Below, one piece after another: positions 8,141 to 17,300 of a stretch of DNA of 64,000 nt. Every line of letters begins with the position of its first letter. The first letter of the stretch is position 1. The notes under the pieces are model-generated. The model had not been told where the DNA came from, did not search any database, and saw only the letters and a program-made list of their open reading frames with translations. Origin of the DNA: Ignavibacteriales bacterium (GTDB taxonomy: Bacteria; Bacteroidota; Ignavibacteria; Ignavibacteriales; Ignavibacteriaceae); NCBI GenBank assembly GCA_016707285.1, contig JADJIA010000001.1, positions 1 through 64,000 on the forward strand. The letters are read 5' to 3'. A program made the position numbers and the translations under genes.

Positions 8141-10423
8141 ATGACGGTTTCGTTACTAAACCGGATAGCCACTGGTTTTTTGTTAATTTGCGGTTTCATT
8201 ACCGTAAATGCTCAAAATAACCCTGAAGCAATTTTTGACCGCCTGCCTTCTGACTGGCAAAAATTTGCACCCCCATTTCTTTCACTTGAGTCAACACCGG
8301 TTAATATTGGTGACTACGACAACTTTTTCTTTGGCACTGAACAAGCAGAGCCACATTTTTCGATGGATCCAACAAATCCTATGAGAATGTTTGCTGCTTA
8401 TAATGTTAATGCCGCCTATTATACCGCCGATGGACATGACTGGACAAGAATTGTCCCCTCATTTGGTGTTTCTGTTCAAGGTGATCCACTCACAGCCTGG
8501 GGCATCGACGGTGTGCTCCACTATCAAAGCATGTATGGCAACATCACTGGTTCAAAAAACATTAGATCAACCAATGGTGGCCAAACCTGGACTGCAGCTG
8601 TAACAGGCGTTGACGGTGTTGATAAAAACTGGATGGCAATTGATCAGACCACAGGTCCCTACTCAAATTACATCTATAATGTGATGACAGGTGGATCAGG
8701 AGTTGGTTATATCCATAGAAGCACCAATGGTGGTCTTACTTTCGCAAGAGTTACACAGTTATCAACCCAGGTTCTTCCTGGAATGATGTCTGCAGTTGGT
8801 AGTTATTTTAATGGAACAAGCTGGATCGAGGGTGGATCAGTTTTCGTCGTAACCCACTCAGGAACAAATGCTGCCGGTATCTACAGTTTTTACCACTCAA
8901 CAGATGGTGGAGCCACTTTTACCCTTAAATCTCAACAGACATTTTCAAATATTATCGGAACTGAAATTTCTGGCAGATCCACTGTTCAAAACATGAGAAC
9001 AAGACCGTACCCGATGATAGCAGCCGATAACAGTAATGGTCCGTATAAAGGCAGGTTGTATCTTGTTTATGCTTCCAACAATCCTTCGGGAACCGGTAAT
9101 AAATCAGATATCTTCTCACGCTATTCAACAGATTATGGAGCAACATGGTCAGCTCCAAAAGTTGTAAATGACGATGCCAATCCACAGTCAAATCACAGTT
9201 TCTTCCCTGCAATCTGGTGCGACATCAGTTCAGGAAGACTCTATGTAAAGTTTTATGATACCCGTAGAGTTCCCACTTCAGACAGTATGGATGTTTATGC
9301 AACTTATACAGACGATGGTGGACAGACTTTTGCTCCGAACCAGAGAGTTACCAACCGTACATTTAAAATTAAAGTCTCTTCCGGAACAGGCGCAAACTAC
9401 CAGGGTGACTATGATGCCATTCAGTCGGTTGACAATCAGGCATTTATGGCTTATACTGATTTTAGAAGCTCTAATTTTGGAGCATACGGGTCATATTTCC
9501 CGGATTATGCAATGAGAGTTCTACCTTCAACTGTAACAGCAGCAATAGATATGGACAGCGCATTTGTTTATGTATCTGTTCCATCTGTCAAGGCGTATGA
9601 AAAATCGGTAAAGTTTACTGCTGCTATTTCGCCTACACCAACGACAGGAAGTTTTTCTTTTAGATTTGAAGGGAAAGATTCCCTCACCAGCTATCCTGAC
9701 AGTTTAAAACTGTGGATCATTACATCAGGAGGCATTCCTGAAGCAAACTACACCTTAACTGTCACGGGAAGAGGACCCAGAGGAATTCCTGTTCATAAAA
9801 GAACTGCCACTGTAACCATTAACGGTGTCGTTCCTGTTGAACTTTCATCCTTTGCTGCCACATCTGACGGTTTTAATGTGAGACTCGACTGGAGTACCGC
9901 AACTGAGACCAACAACAGAGGCTTCGAAATTGAAAGAGCCGCAGATGATGCATCAGGAAGCATTTCATGGAACAAAATTGCATTTGTTGATGGAAAAGGT
10001 ACCACTTCTGAAACCAACGAATACCTGTTTAATGATAAATCAATCAGTAAACCAGGCCGTTATCTCTACAGACTTCGTCAGATTGATTTTGACGGCAGAT
10101 TTGAATATTCAGATATTGTTGATGCAACAGTGACTACACCTTCGGTATATGCACTTCATCAGAATTTCCCAAATCCATTTAATCCTTCAACAACCATCTC
10201 ATTTTCACTTCCGGCAGAAAGCAATGTGAAGCTTAGTTTCTACGATGCAGCCGGAAATCTTGTTGAACAGTTCCAGAAAGGTGTTCTTCCTGCAGGAATG
10301 CACTCGCATATTCATGCAATGCAAAATGCAGCTTCAGGTGCCTACTTCTATACGATAGAAGCGGTTTCTGCTGATGGACAGAATACTTTTCGTTCTACCA
10401 AAAAGATGTTGTTAATGAAATAA
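8141..10423 (+). CDS. Secreted Asp-box (BNR) beta-propeller protein with type IX sorting domain
   Basis: A 760-residue secreted protein. Residues 1-~25 are a signal peptide ending in VNAQ. The main body contains at least five Asp-box (BNR) motifs of the S-x-D/N-x-G-x-T-W/F type: STNGGQTW, STNGGLTF, STDGGATF, STDYGATW and TDDGGQTF, which mark a sialidase/photosynthesis-system-stability-like beta-propeller. A region beginning PVELSSFAA, with WSTATETNNRGFEIER, is the fibronectin-III-like module that usually precedes the sorting tail in Ignavibacteria. The last ~85 residues carry NFPNPFNPSTTISFSL and end in a basic KKMLLMK, the type IX (Por) C-terminal signal. It probably ends up on the surface or outside the cell. 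I could not verify sialidase catalytic residues, so no enzymatic activity is claimed. It stands alone and ends in a strong terminator. Confidence 0.85.
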   Translation: MTVSLLNRIATGFLLICGFITVNAQNNPEAIFDRLPSDWQKFAPPFLSLESTPVNIGDYDNFFFGTEQAEPHFSMDPTNPMRMFAAYNVNAAYYTADGHDWTRIVPSFGVSVQGDPLTAWGIDGVLHYQSMYGNITGSKNIRSTNGGQTWTAAVTGVDGVDKNWMAIDQTTGPYSNYIYNVMTGGSGVGYIHRSTNGGLTFARVTQLSTQVLPGMMSAVGSYFNGTSWIEGGSVFVVTHSGTNAAGIYSFYHSTDGGATFTLKSQQTFSNIIGTEISGRSTVQNMRTRPYPMIAADNSNGPYKGRLYLVYASNNPSGTGNKSDIFSRYSTDYGATWSAPKVVNDDANPQSNHSFFPAIWCDISSGRLYVKFYDTRRVPTSDSMDVYATYTDDGGQTFAPNQRVTNRTFKIKVSSGTGANYQGDYDAIQSVDNQAFMAYTDFRSSNFGAYGSYFPDYAMRVLPSTVTAAIDMDSAFVYVSVPSVKAYEKSVKFTAAISPTPTTGSFSFRFEGKDSLTSYPDSLKLWIITSGGIPEANYTLTVTGRGPRGIPVHKRTATVTINGVVPVELSSFAATSDGFNVRLDWSTATETNNRGFEIERAADDASGSISWNKIAFVDGKGTTSETNEYLFNDKSISKPGRYLYRLRQIDFDGRFEYSDIVDATVTTPSVYALHQNFPNPFNPSTTISFSLPAESNVKLSFYDAAGNLVEQFQKGVLPAGMHSHIHAMQNAASGAYFYTIEAVSADGQNTFRSTKKMLLMK

Positions 10424-10433
10424 TTTTTTTGGA

Positions 10434-10505
10434 TTCAGAGTTGAGAGAAATCAAAAAAAATACTGAAATTGGCTGATTTCAGTATTTTTCTCTTAACTCT
10501 GAAAT
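10434..10505 (+). terminator. Long rho-independent terminator after the Asp-box protein
   Basis: A near-perfect hairpin of about 70 bases: the inner stem TACTGAAAT / ATTTCAGTA (10461-10484) with loop TGGCTG is followed by T5, and the outer arms (AGAGTTGAGAGAAA and its complement) pair with one G-T wobble. A further T tract follows at 10505-10513. Confidence 0.8.
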
Positions 10506-10533
10506 TTTTTTTTGATTTTTTCGTATCAAGCTC

Positions 10534-10564
10534 TTGCTTAATATTGTAAAAATGCTTAAATTTG
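10534..10564 (+). promoter_or_regulatory. Bacteroidota-type promoter for tRNA-Phe
   Basis: TTG at 10534-10536, a 20-base spacer, then TAAATTTG at 10557-10564, matching TTTG-N19-21-TAnnTTTG. The predicted transcription start would fall about 10 bases before the tRNA 5' end. Confidence 0.6.
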
Positions 10565-10581
10565 AAGTCTAAATTTTTGGA

Positions 10582-10654
10582 GGGCAGGTAGCTCAGTCGG
10601 TAGAGCAAAGGACTGAAAATCCTTGTGTCGGCGGTTCAATTCCGTCCCTGCCCA
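10582..10654 (+). tRNA. tRNA-Phe (GAA)
   Basis: Acceptor stem GGGCAGG pairs with CCTGCCC, D arm AGCTCAGTCGGTAGAGC, anticodon stem AAGGA/TCCTT with loop CTGAAAA (anticodon GAA), and a T arm containing GGTTCAATTCC. Discriminator base A; CCA is not encoded. Confidence 0.97.
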
Positions 10655-10660
10655 CATTAA

Positions 10661-10690
10661 GCCACATTACCGAATGTGGCACTTTTTTTT
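10661..10690 (+). terminator. Terminator-like hairpin between tRNA-Phe and tRNA-Leu
   Basis: Stem GCCACATT / AATGTGGC with loop ACCG, then AC and nine T residues. It sits seven bases after tRNA-Phe, and tRNA-Leu begins only five bases after the T tract. Confidence 0.75.
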
Positions 10691-10694
10691 TGAT

Positions 10695-10783
10695 GCCGAA
10701 ATGGCGAAATTGGCAGACGCGCTGGACTCAAAATCCAGTCTGGCTCACACCAGGTGCCGGTTCGACCCCGGCTTTCGGCACCA
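10695..10783 (+). tRNA. tRNA-Leu (CAA)
   Basis: Acceptor GCCGAAA pairs with TTTCGGC, anticodon loop CTCAAAA (anticodon CAA) with stem TGGA/TCCA, a long class II variable arm (GGCTCACACCAGGTGCC region), T arm GGTTCGACCCC, discriminator A and an encoded CCA at 10781-10783. Confidence 0.97.
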
Positions 10784-10812
10784 TTTTTATCCTTCTTACT
10801 CTCCCCAAAATT

Positions 10813-11139
10813 TCAACTCGCAAGTTTTAACCCGACTATCCCTGCTATTATCAGAAAAACTGAAAAAACTCTTGCCATGGATGTTGAATCATTAAAAAAT
10901 AATATCCCAATTAAAAAAGTTCCTGTTGCCCCAACTCCTGTCCAGATAGCATATGCAGTACCAATCGGGATATTTCTCTGTGCCAGCCAAAGGAAATAAC
11001 CACTGCCAGCCATGCAGATGGCTGCAGCAAAAATCCATCCGGCTTTGCTCCATCCACCTTCGGTTACCTGTGAGAGTTTAAATCCCAAAGGCCATCCAAC
11101 CTCCAATATACCTGCGATAATCAAAAAAATCCAATCCAA
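10813..11139 (-). CDS. sugE: SMR-family exporter, SugE/Gdx type
   Basis: A 108-residue, four-helix small multidrug resistance protein. The conserved membrane-embedded Glu is in LEVGWPLGFK in helix 1, and the SugE/Gdx subgroup signature AYAIWTGVGATGTF lies in helix 3. Members of this subgroup export guanidinium in exchange for protons as dual-topology dimers. It is monocistronic and points towards the tRNA pair. I looked for a guanidine riboswitch in the ~200 bases upstream and did not recognise one. EmrE-type polyspecific transport is less likely given the TGVGA motif. Confidence 0.88.
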   Translation of the reverse strand: MDWIFLIIAGILEVGWPLGFKLSQVTEGGWSKAGWIFAAAICMAGSGYFLWLAQRNIPIGTAYAIWTGVGATGTFLIGILFFNDSTSMARVFSVFLIIAGIVGLKLAS

Positions 11140-11250
11140 TATATTCTCACTTTCTGTTTACTTGTAATTATTGTGAATTATGGTTAAGTTAACGGCCAAT
11201 CATTAATTTCATTGTGCAAAAAAAACCACTTATCATAAATTCAAATATAT

Positions 11251-11295
11251 GGGTAAACATTTATTTTCAATTATTGACGGTTTACACTATATTTG
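11251..11295 (+). promoter_or_regulatory. Promoter with possible TetR operator ahead of the efflux operon
   Basis: TATATTTG at 11288-11295 fits the Bacteroidota -7 element, about 43 bases before the chosen start at 11338. An inverted repeat GTAAAC (11253-11258) ... GTTTAC (11280-11285) overlaps the promoter, a plausible autoregulatory site for the TetR protein. The -33 element is weak, so this is tentative. Confidence 0.35.
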
Positions 11296-11337
11296 TATTC
11301 ACTTTTGAACATTTTAAGAAATTATTCAAATATTCAT

Positions 11338-11967
11338 ATGCACGAAAACAAGCTCTGTCGGAGATCAAAGATACTTAACGCCTTCACTTCCCTTGTAAAC
11401 AGATACGGGGTGGAGAAGACAACAATGACTGATATCGCCCGACATGTGGGTTGCAGCGTTGGTACCATTTATAATGAATTCAAGGATAAGGAAGACCTTA
11501 TCTATGAGTTTTTTCTGGAACACCTCAACCACATCACCTCACGACTTGAAGAAATAAAAAACTCCTCACTCCCCCCGGAAGAAAAACTTCACAAAATGAT
11601 TCCCGGCAACCTGAAATTTGTGATCCACGAACTAAAAGACAATTCCCTCTTTGCTGAATACTTGAAATCCAACACGATTACTGTAAGGTATCTGGGGCAA
11701 CCGGAACTAATCTCACAGAAAGTGTTCAGAAAAAAATATGCTGCATTGATTGAATCTGTGATCGTGGAAGGTGTTCAATCCGGTGTTTTTGAAGTGGAGA
11801 GCCCTGCAGAAATTGCCGGGATCTTATCAGATTCGATGGATACTTATGCTCTTAGAGTTTTGATAATGCAAGAAAAACCAAAAAAGAATCTGGAACGCGC
11901 TGAACTTATGTTCAAAATGCTTTTAAAGTCTATTAAAAAAAATGATTTTCAAATTCAAGGAAATTAA
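11338..11967 (+). CDS. TetR/AcrR family transcriptional regulator
   Basis: The N-terminal ~60 residues form a TetR helix-turn-helix: FTSLVNRYGVEKTTMTDIA, then HVGCSVGTIYNEFKDKEDLI, where the GTIYNEFKDKEDL recognition region is diagnostic. The remaining ~150 residues are a helical ligand-binding and dimerisation domain. The open frame reaches a TTG at 11293, but ATG 11338 (MHENK) places the HTH at the usual distance from the N terminus and leaves room for the promoter, so I chose it (209 residues). Its TAA stop abuts the ATG of the tolC-type gene, so it is the first gene of the four-gene RND operon and probably represses it. Confidence 0.9.
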   Translation: MHENKLCRRSKILNAFTSLVNRYGVEKTTMTDIARHVGCSVGTIYNEFKDKEDLIYEFFLEHLNHITSRLEEIKNSSLPPEEKLHKMIPGNLKFVIHELKDNSLFAEYLKSNTITVRYLGQPELISQKVFRKKYAALIESVIVEGVQSGVFEVESPAEIAGILSDSMDTYALRVLIMQEKPKKNLERAELMFKMLLKSIKKNDFQIQGN

Positions 11968-13296
11968 ATGTTAAAGCACTTATTATATATAACCGGCTTT
12001 TTCCTTCTTTCATTTACCATTTTAACTGCTCAAAAGAGCCTGGAAATGAGTCTCGAAGAATGTATAAAATACGGTCTGGAGAACAATAAAGGCATTAAAA
12101 TTGCCGGAGACAAAGTTAAATCCGCACGATTAAAAAAGGATGAAGTTAACACTTCAGGATTACCTTCTTTGTCACTTCAGGCAGGATACACTCGATTGAG
12201 TGAGGTTGATCCGTTTACCATCACCGTTCCGATGGGTGGAACATCTCAGTCGTTTACAGTATCACCAAGTTTACTAAACAGTTATTCATCAAAGCTTACA
12301 CTTACACAACCAGTATTTACAGGATTTAAAATCGACCTGAATAAAGATTTAAGCGATCAATCGATCACTGCGAGCATGTTTGATCTTGAATCTGAAAAAA
12401 CTAAATTAAAATATGCAATATCCAATGCCTACTGGTCGCTCTATAAAGTAACTGAAGGTAAAAAAGTATTGGAGGAATACATAAAAACAATTGAACTTCA
12501 TTTGAAAGACCTCAATAATTTTTATGCACAGGGGTTAATAACCAAAAATGAGGTTCTGAAGCTTGATGTTCAACTCTCCTCGGCACAAGTTCAGTTACTC
12601 GAGACTGAAAACGGGATTCAAATGGCAAAGTTGAATTTATTGAATAATCTGAATCTCCCCATGGATACAGATATTTCATTAAAACCCCTGACAACCATAG
12701 AAGAGATTCAGGATGTTCCTTCCCTTGAGGTAATAAATTCGCAGGCATTAAACACCCGTCCTGAACTTAAAGCAATGGCTGTCAGAATTAAATCAAGAGA
12801 AACAGCCATAAAACTGACTGAATCTGCCTGGTATCCTGATATCTATCTGATTGGTAACTATAACTATGCCAGACCAAACCAAAGAATAGTTCCAACAAAA
12901 GATCAGTTCGATGGCACCTGGGATGTGACTCTTTCACTTCAATACACACTATGGAACTGGAACGCCACATCCTACAGAACACAACAGGCCGAGTCGGATC
13001 TTTCGCAAACCAACTACCAGTATGAAATGATGAAAGATGGTGTGCTGATTGAAGTTAAACAGGCATACCTGAATTATGCAGCAAACAAAAGCAGAATCAA
13101 TCTGGCAGAAAAAACCGTGACTCAGGCTGAAGAAAATTACAGAATAAGTTATAATCTTTTTCAAAAAGGTTTGATCAGAAATTCTGATCTAATCGACGCT
13201 GAAGTTGCAGTTTTCGAATCAAAGATCAAACTCGTAACTTCAATTTCTGACCTTAAAAATGCAGAAGCTCTTTTAAATAAAGCAATCGGTATCTAA
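11968..13296 (+). CDS. TolC family outer-membrane efflux protein
   Basis: Outer-membrane channel component of the adjacent tripartite pump. It has a signal peptide (residues 1-~21, ending LTAQ), then the two TolC-type repeats: MSLEECIKYGLENN, a helical coiled-coil hairpin, the beta-strand segment SLSLQAGYTRLSE, and in the second half YPDIYLIGNYNYARPN followed by a second long helical hairpin. At 442 residues it is of normal length. It starts immediately after the regulator's stop and 20 bases before the periplasmic adaptor. Confidence 0.92.
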   Translation: MLKHLLYITGFFLLSFTILTAQKSLEMSLEECIKYGLENNKGIKIAGDKVKSARLKKDEVNTSGLPSLSLQAGYTRLSEVDPFTITVPMGGTSQSFTVSPSLLNSYSSKLTLTQPVFTGFKIDLNKDLSDQSITASMFDLESEKTKLKYAISNAYWSLYKVTEGKKVLEEYIKTIELHLKDLNNFYAQGLITKNEVLKLDVQLSSAQVQLLETENGIQMAKLNLLNNLNLPMDTDISLKPLTTIEEIQDVPSLEVINSQALNTRPELKAMAVRIKSRETAIKLTESAWYPDIYLIGNYNYARPNQRIVPTKDQFDGTWDVTLSLQYTLWNWNATSYRTQQAESDLSQTNYQYEMMKDGVLIEVKQAYLNYAANKSRINLAEKTVTQAEENYRISYNLFQKGLIRNSDLIDAEVAVFESKIKLVTSISDLKNAEALLNKAIGI

Positions 13297-13316
13297 CTAA
13301 GAACTTAGAGAAAAAA

Positions 13317-14369
13317 ATGTTAAAAAAATCAATTTATATATTTATTGTCGTTGCGGTTATTGGCATAATTGCTTTTATACTGTTTAACAACAAACAGAAA
13401 ATGGCTGCTACAGTCCAAACTAAAAAGATAACTGCCCTTCCGGTTTCGGTTCTTGAAGCCACAAATGAAACTATTGACAAAAAACTTGTTCAAGTGGGTA
13501 CCGTGTTTGCTGATAAGGAAGTGGCTGTAACTTCCGAAGCGGATGGTCTCATCAGATCGGTTCACTGTGATGTTGGTGATTTTGTAAAAGCCGGACAACT
13601 TCTTTTTAAGGTTGATGATGAAATCATCTCTGCAACTGTTAAACTGCGCGAAGCTGACTATGAAAAAGCTAAAAAGGACCTCGACCGATATGTGGCATTA
13701 CTTAAAGATGGTTCCGGCACAGAGGCTCAGGTGGATGCCTACAGACTCGGTTTTAAAGCTGCAGAAGCTCAACTTACAATCGCAAAGAGACAGCTTGAAA
13801 ATACACGGGTTAAAGCCCCTTTCTCCGGCGTGGTGTTGTCAAGAATGGTAAATCTCGGCAGCGATGTAAATCCCGGTTCAGTTGTAATTACCCTTGTTGA
13901 TATCTCAAGCTTGAGAGTAAAAGTCAGCATCTCCGAAGCTGATGTAGTATTCCTGAAAACCGGTGATAAGGTTACGGTAACTTCAGACATTTTCCCTGAT
14001 CAGACTTTTTCAGCCAGAATAAAATCAATCGGCGTTAAAGGTGATGATATTCACAGTTTCCCGGTGGAATTAATAATTTTGAACAACCGTAGTTTAAAAG
14101 CCGGAATGAATGTAACAGCGGAATTTGACAGACGCGTCAACCGTGAATCTGTTGTTATTCCAAGAATTGCTCTTCTCGGAAGTTCACTCGATGCCAAAAT
14201 ATTTGTGGTCGAAAATAACATTGCCAGGATGAGAAAAATCACCACCGGAATTGAAAGTGGAACAAGCATTGAAATACTCTCGGGTGTTAAGCCGGGAGAA
14301 AAAATCGTAACTTCAGGTCAAGTAAATCTGACTGATGGTGATCCTGTTACAATTATAAAATCTAAATAG
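13317..14369 (+). CDS. RND efflux periplasmic adaptor subunit
   Basis: Membrane fusion protein linking the RND pump to the TolC channel. One N-terminal membrane anchor (residues ~5-24) without lipobox is followed by the first half of the lipoyl domain (EADGLIRSVHCDVGDFVKAGQ), a short alpha-hairpin rich in Lys/Glu/Ala, the second lipoyl half (ENTRVKAPFSGVVLSRMV), and the beta-barrel and membrane-proximal domains ending near SGQVNLTDGDPV. It lies within the TetR-controlled operon, 15 bases before the pump gene. Confidence 0.93.
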   Translation: MLKKSIYIFIVVAVIGIIAFILFNNKQKMAATVQTKKITALPVSVLEATNETIDKKLVQVGTVFADKEVAVTSEADGLIRSVHCDVGDFVKAGQLLFKVDDEIISATVKLREADYEKAKKDLDRYVALLKDGSGTEAQVDAYRLGFKAAEAQLTIAKRQLENTRVKAPFSGVVLSRMVNLGSDVNPGSVVITLVDISSLRVKVSISEADVVFLKTGDKVTVTSDIFPDQTFSARIKSIGVKGDDIHSFPVELIILNNRSLKAGMNVTAEFDRRVNRESVVIPRIALLGSSLDAKIFVVENNIARMRKITTGIESGTSIEILSGVKPGEKIVTSGQVNLTDGDPVTIIKSK

Positions 14370-14384
14370 GTTTGAGAATTAAAT

Positions 14385-17300
14385 ATGACAATTACTGAAT
14401 TATCGATCAAGCGACCATCACTGATCATAGTAATTTTTACTGTGTTGATATTGATGGGGCTGTTCAGTTTCAACCAGTTGAGTTATGAACTGTTGCCCAA
14501 GATCAGCCCGCCTGTTATAGTAATTATTACAACATATCCCGGTGCTTCACCGGATGAAGTGGAGACTTCTGTCACCAAGATTATTGAAGATGCAGTTTCC
14601 GGTCAGGATCAGGTTACCACAGTTAACGCAACTTCATCGGAAAATGTTTCTTTGATTACCGTTGAGTTTAGCCAGTCGGTTAATATCGATTTTGCCCTGC
14701 AAGATGCACAAAGGCGTGTAAATCAGGTTATAGCAAAACTGCCAAACGATATTGATCCACCAACCCTTCTGAAAATCGCTCTTGATGAAATTCCGATTTT
14801 AAGGTTGGGAACCACGAGCACACTTCCACCAAACGAGTTCAGAACTTTTCTTAACGATTTCATTAAGCCCGAACTTGCTCAGGTTAAAGGTGTTGCTCAA
14901 ATAAATTTTGTCGGTGGTGAAGAGAGGGAAATAAAAATTCTCCTCAATGAAGAGCGACTAAAAAGTTACAACCTTTCAATTGGAACTGTAACTCAAATCA
15001 TAAAGTCGGCAAACCTCGATTTTCCCGCCGGTTCAATTAAAGATGCGGATGGTCAGTTCATTGTTAGAGTCGCCGGTAAATTCAGGAACATTGATGATGT
15101 TCGAAATCTTACGATTATCAGAACTCCGGGTGGTTCTGACATTCTTTTGAGTGATGTTGCCGAGGTTGTTGATGGAGTAAAGGAATTTACCCAACAATCC
15201 AGAATTAACGGTGTACCCTCTGTTGGGGTTCAGATTTCTAAACAATCTGATGCCAATGCCGTTGAGGTGGCAAAAAACAGTAAACAGGTGCTCCTGGACC
15301 TCGAAAAACAATATAAAAACATTGAACTTAAGTTTGATATAGCTCAGGATGGATCGTTATTCACAATCACCGCAGCGGATGCTGTTAAATTCGATCTTGC
15401 TGTCGCTGTAGTACTGGTCGCACTTGTGATGCTGCTTTTCCTTCACTCCTTCAGAAATTCGGTAATTGTTCTTATTGCAATTCCCTCTTCATTAATCTCA
15501 ACTTTTATTGCGATTTATGCCTTTGGATTTACCCTTAATCTAATGACTCTATTGGCATTATCCCTCGTTGTAGGTATCCTCGTGGATGATTCGATTGTGG
15601 TTTTGGAGAACATCTATCACCATCTTGAAAAAGGTGAGGACAGGAGGGTTGCTGCACTTAAAGGAAGGAACGAAATTGGCTTTGCTGCCCTCTCAATCAC
15701 TTTGGTGGATGTGGCAGTGTTTCTTCCACTTGCGTTGGTTACCGGAATCGTGGGTAATATTCTGCGACAATTCTCATTGGTTGTGGTTGTTTCCACTTTG
15801 ATGAGTTTAATCGTTTCGTTTACAATCACACCGATGCTTGCATCAAGATTTTCGAATATTACCAAGTTTTCGGATTCAACTCTTTTTGGAAGATTTGTGA
15901 ATGGCTTTGAGCGTGGTTTTAAAAAGGTTACCGGTGATTATCTTGTATTATTGCAGTGGGGATTAAACCACAAAATGACAGTCTTTTTTGTGACAACCGT
16001 TTTGTTGATTGGCTCGTTGAGTCTCGTTCCTCTTGGTTTCATCGGTTCCGAGTTTATGACAGTTGCAGATCGTGGCGAATTTACAGTTGTTGTTGATCTC
16101 CCCGTAAGTACAAATATAAAAGAGACCAACTTCAAATCGATGGAAATCGAGAAATTGATTGCCACAATTCCCGAGGTTAAAAAAGTCTATACCACCGTTG
16201 GAAGTTCTTCTATGGGGTTGATAGGACAAAGTTCCAACTATAGTATTTCGATCGATGTTACTCTGTCACCCCGAAAGGAAAGATCCAAGTCAACCGATCA
16301 GATATCGGAAGAAATAAGGCAAAAACTTAATGTAATTCCGGGATATAATGTGAGAGTAAACCCAATCGGTATTTTTGGAGCTGCAAACCAGACTCCAATA
16401 ATGATTGTAGTTTCCGGAGCAAATCTCGACAGTGTTCAGGTGGCGGCAGAAAAACTTGCTGATCTGGTTCAAACTGTTCCCGGAACGGCAGATGTGAGGC
16501 TCTCTTCAGAACAGGGTAACAAGGAAATTTCTGTTAAAGTTGACCGAAAACTTATGGCAGGGTTTGGATTAACTCTCGCTGAAGTTGCCCAAACGCTAAG
16601 AATTGCCTTCACCGGTGATGACAACACAAAATTCAGAGATGGCAGAAATGAATTTGATATCAGGATTCAACTTGATGAATATTCACGGAATAAGACATCG
16701 GCTCTTGGCGAGATGGTGTTCACCTCCAGAACAGGCAAACAGGTAAAGTTAAGTCAATTTGCAACACTTGAATCGACAACAGGTCCATCAAAACTTACCA
16801 GAACCGACCGTAACAGTGCCATCTATGTTTATTCTCAAGCAGTTGGTCGTCCCACAGGCTCCATCGCTCAGGACATCGATGCCAAGCGCGCAACCGCAAC
16901 CTTCCCTGAAGGCGTTAACTTCGCTTATATGGGCGATGTCAAGATGCAGGGAGAATCATTTTCAAGCATGTTACTGGCTCTCACTGCTGCAATACTCTTT
17001 GTCTATTTGATCATGGTTGCTCTCTACGACAACTGGGTTTATCCGTTTGTTGTATTGTTCTCGATTCCTGTTGCCATGGTGGGAGCTCTCCTCGCACTTG
17101 CGATGACGATGAAAGCACTTTCTATCTTCTCGATGTTGGGAGTTGTGATGCTCGTTGGACTTGTCGCCAAAAATGCAATATTGCTTGTTGACCGGGCAAG
17201 TCAAATGAAGATTGAACAGAATGTAACTTCAAGGGAGGCACTTCTTGAAGCAGGCAGATCAAGATTAAGACCGATTATAATGACCACTCTCACCATGATT

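Noticed and set aside
8141..10423. True exo-sialidase paired with nanE for sialic-acid use
   Set aside because: Asp-boxes occur in many non-sialidase propellers, the catalytic Arg triad could not be verified, and nanE lies almost 50 kb away without other nan genes.
10623..10999. Open frames on the plus strand over the tRNA-Phe/tRNA-Leu region and opposite sugE
   Set aside because: They cross tRNA genes and the antisense of a clear SMR gene, with no ribosome-binding site or protein family signal.
11140..11290. Guanidine riboswitch upstream of the sugE/gdx gene
   Set aside because: Gdx genes are often under such riboswitches, but no conserved ykkC-type or mini-ykkC-type motif could be recognised on the minus strand here.
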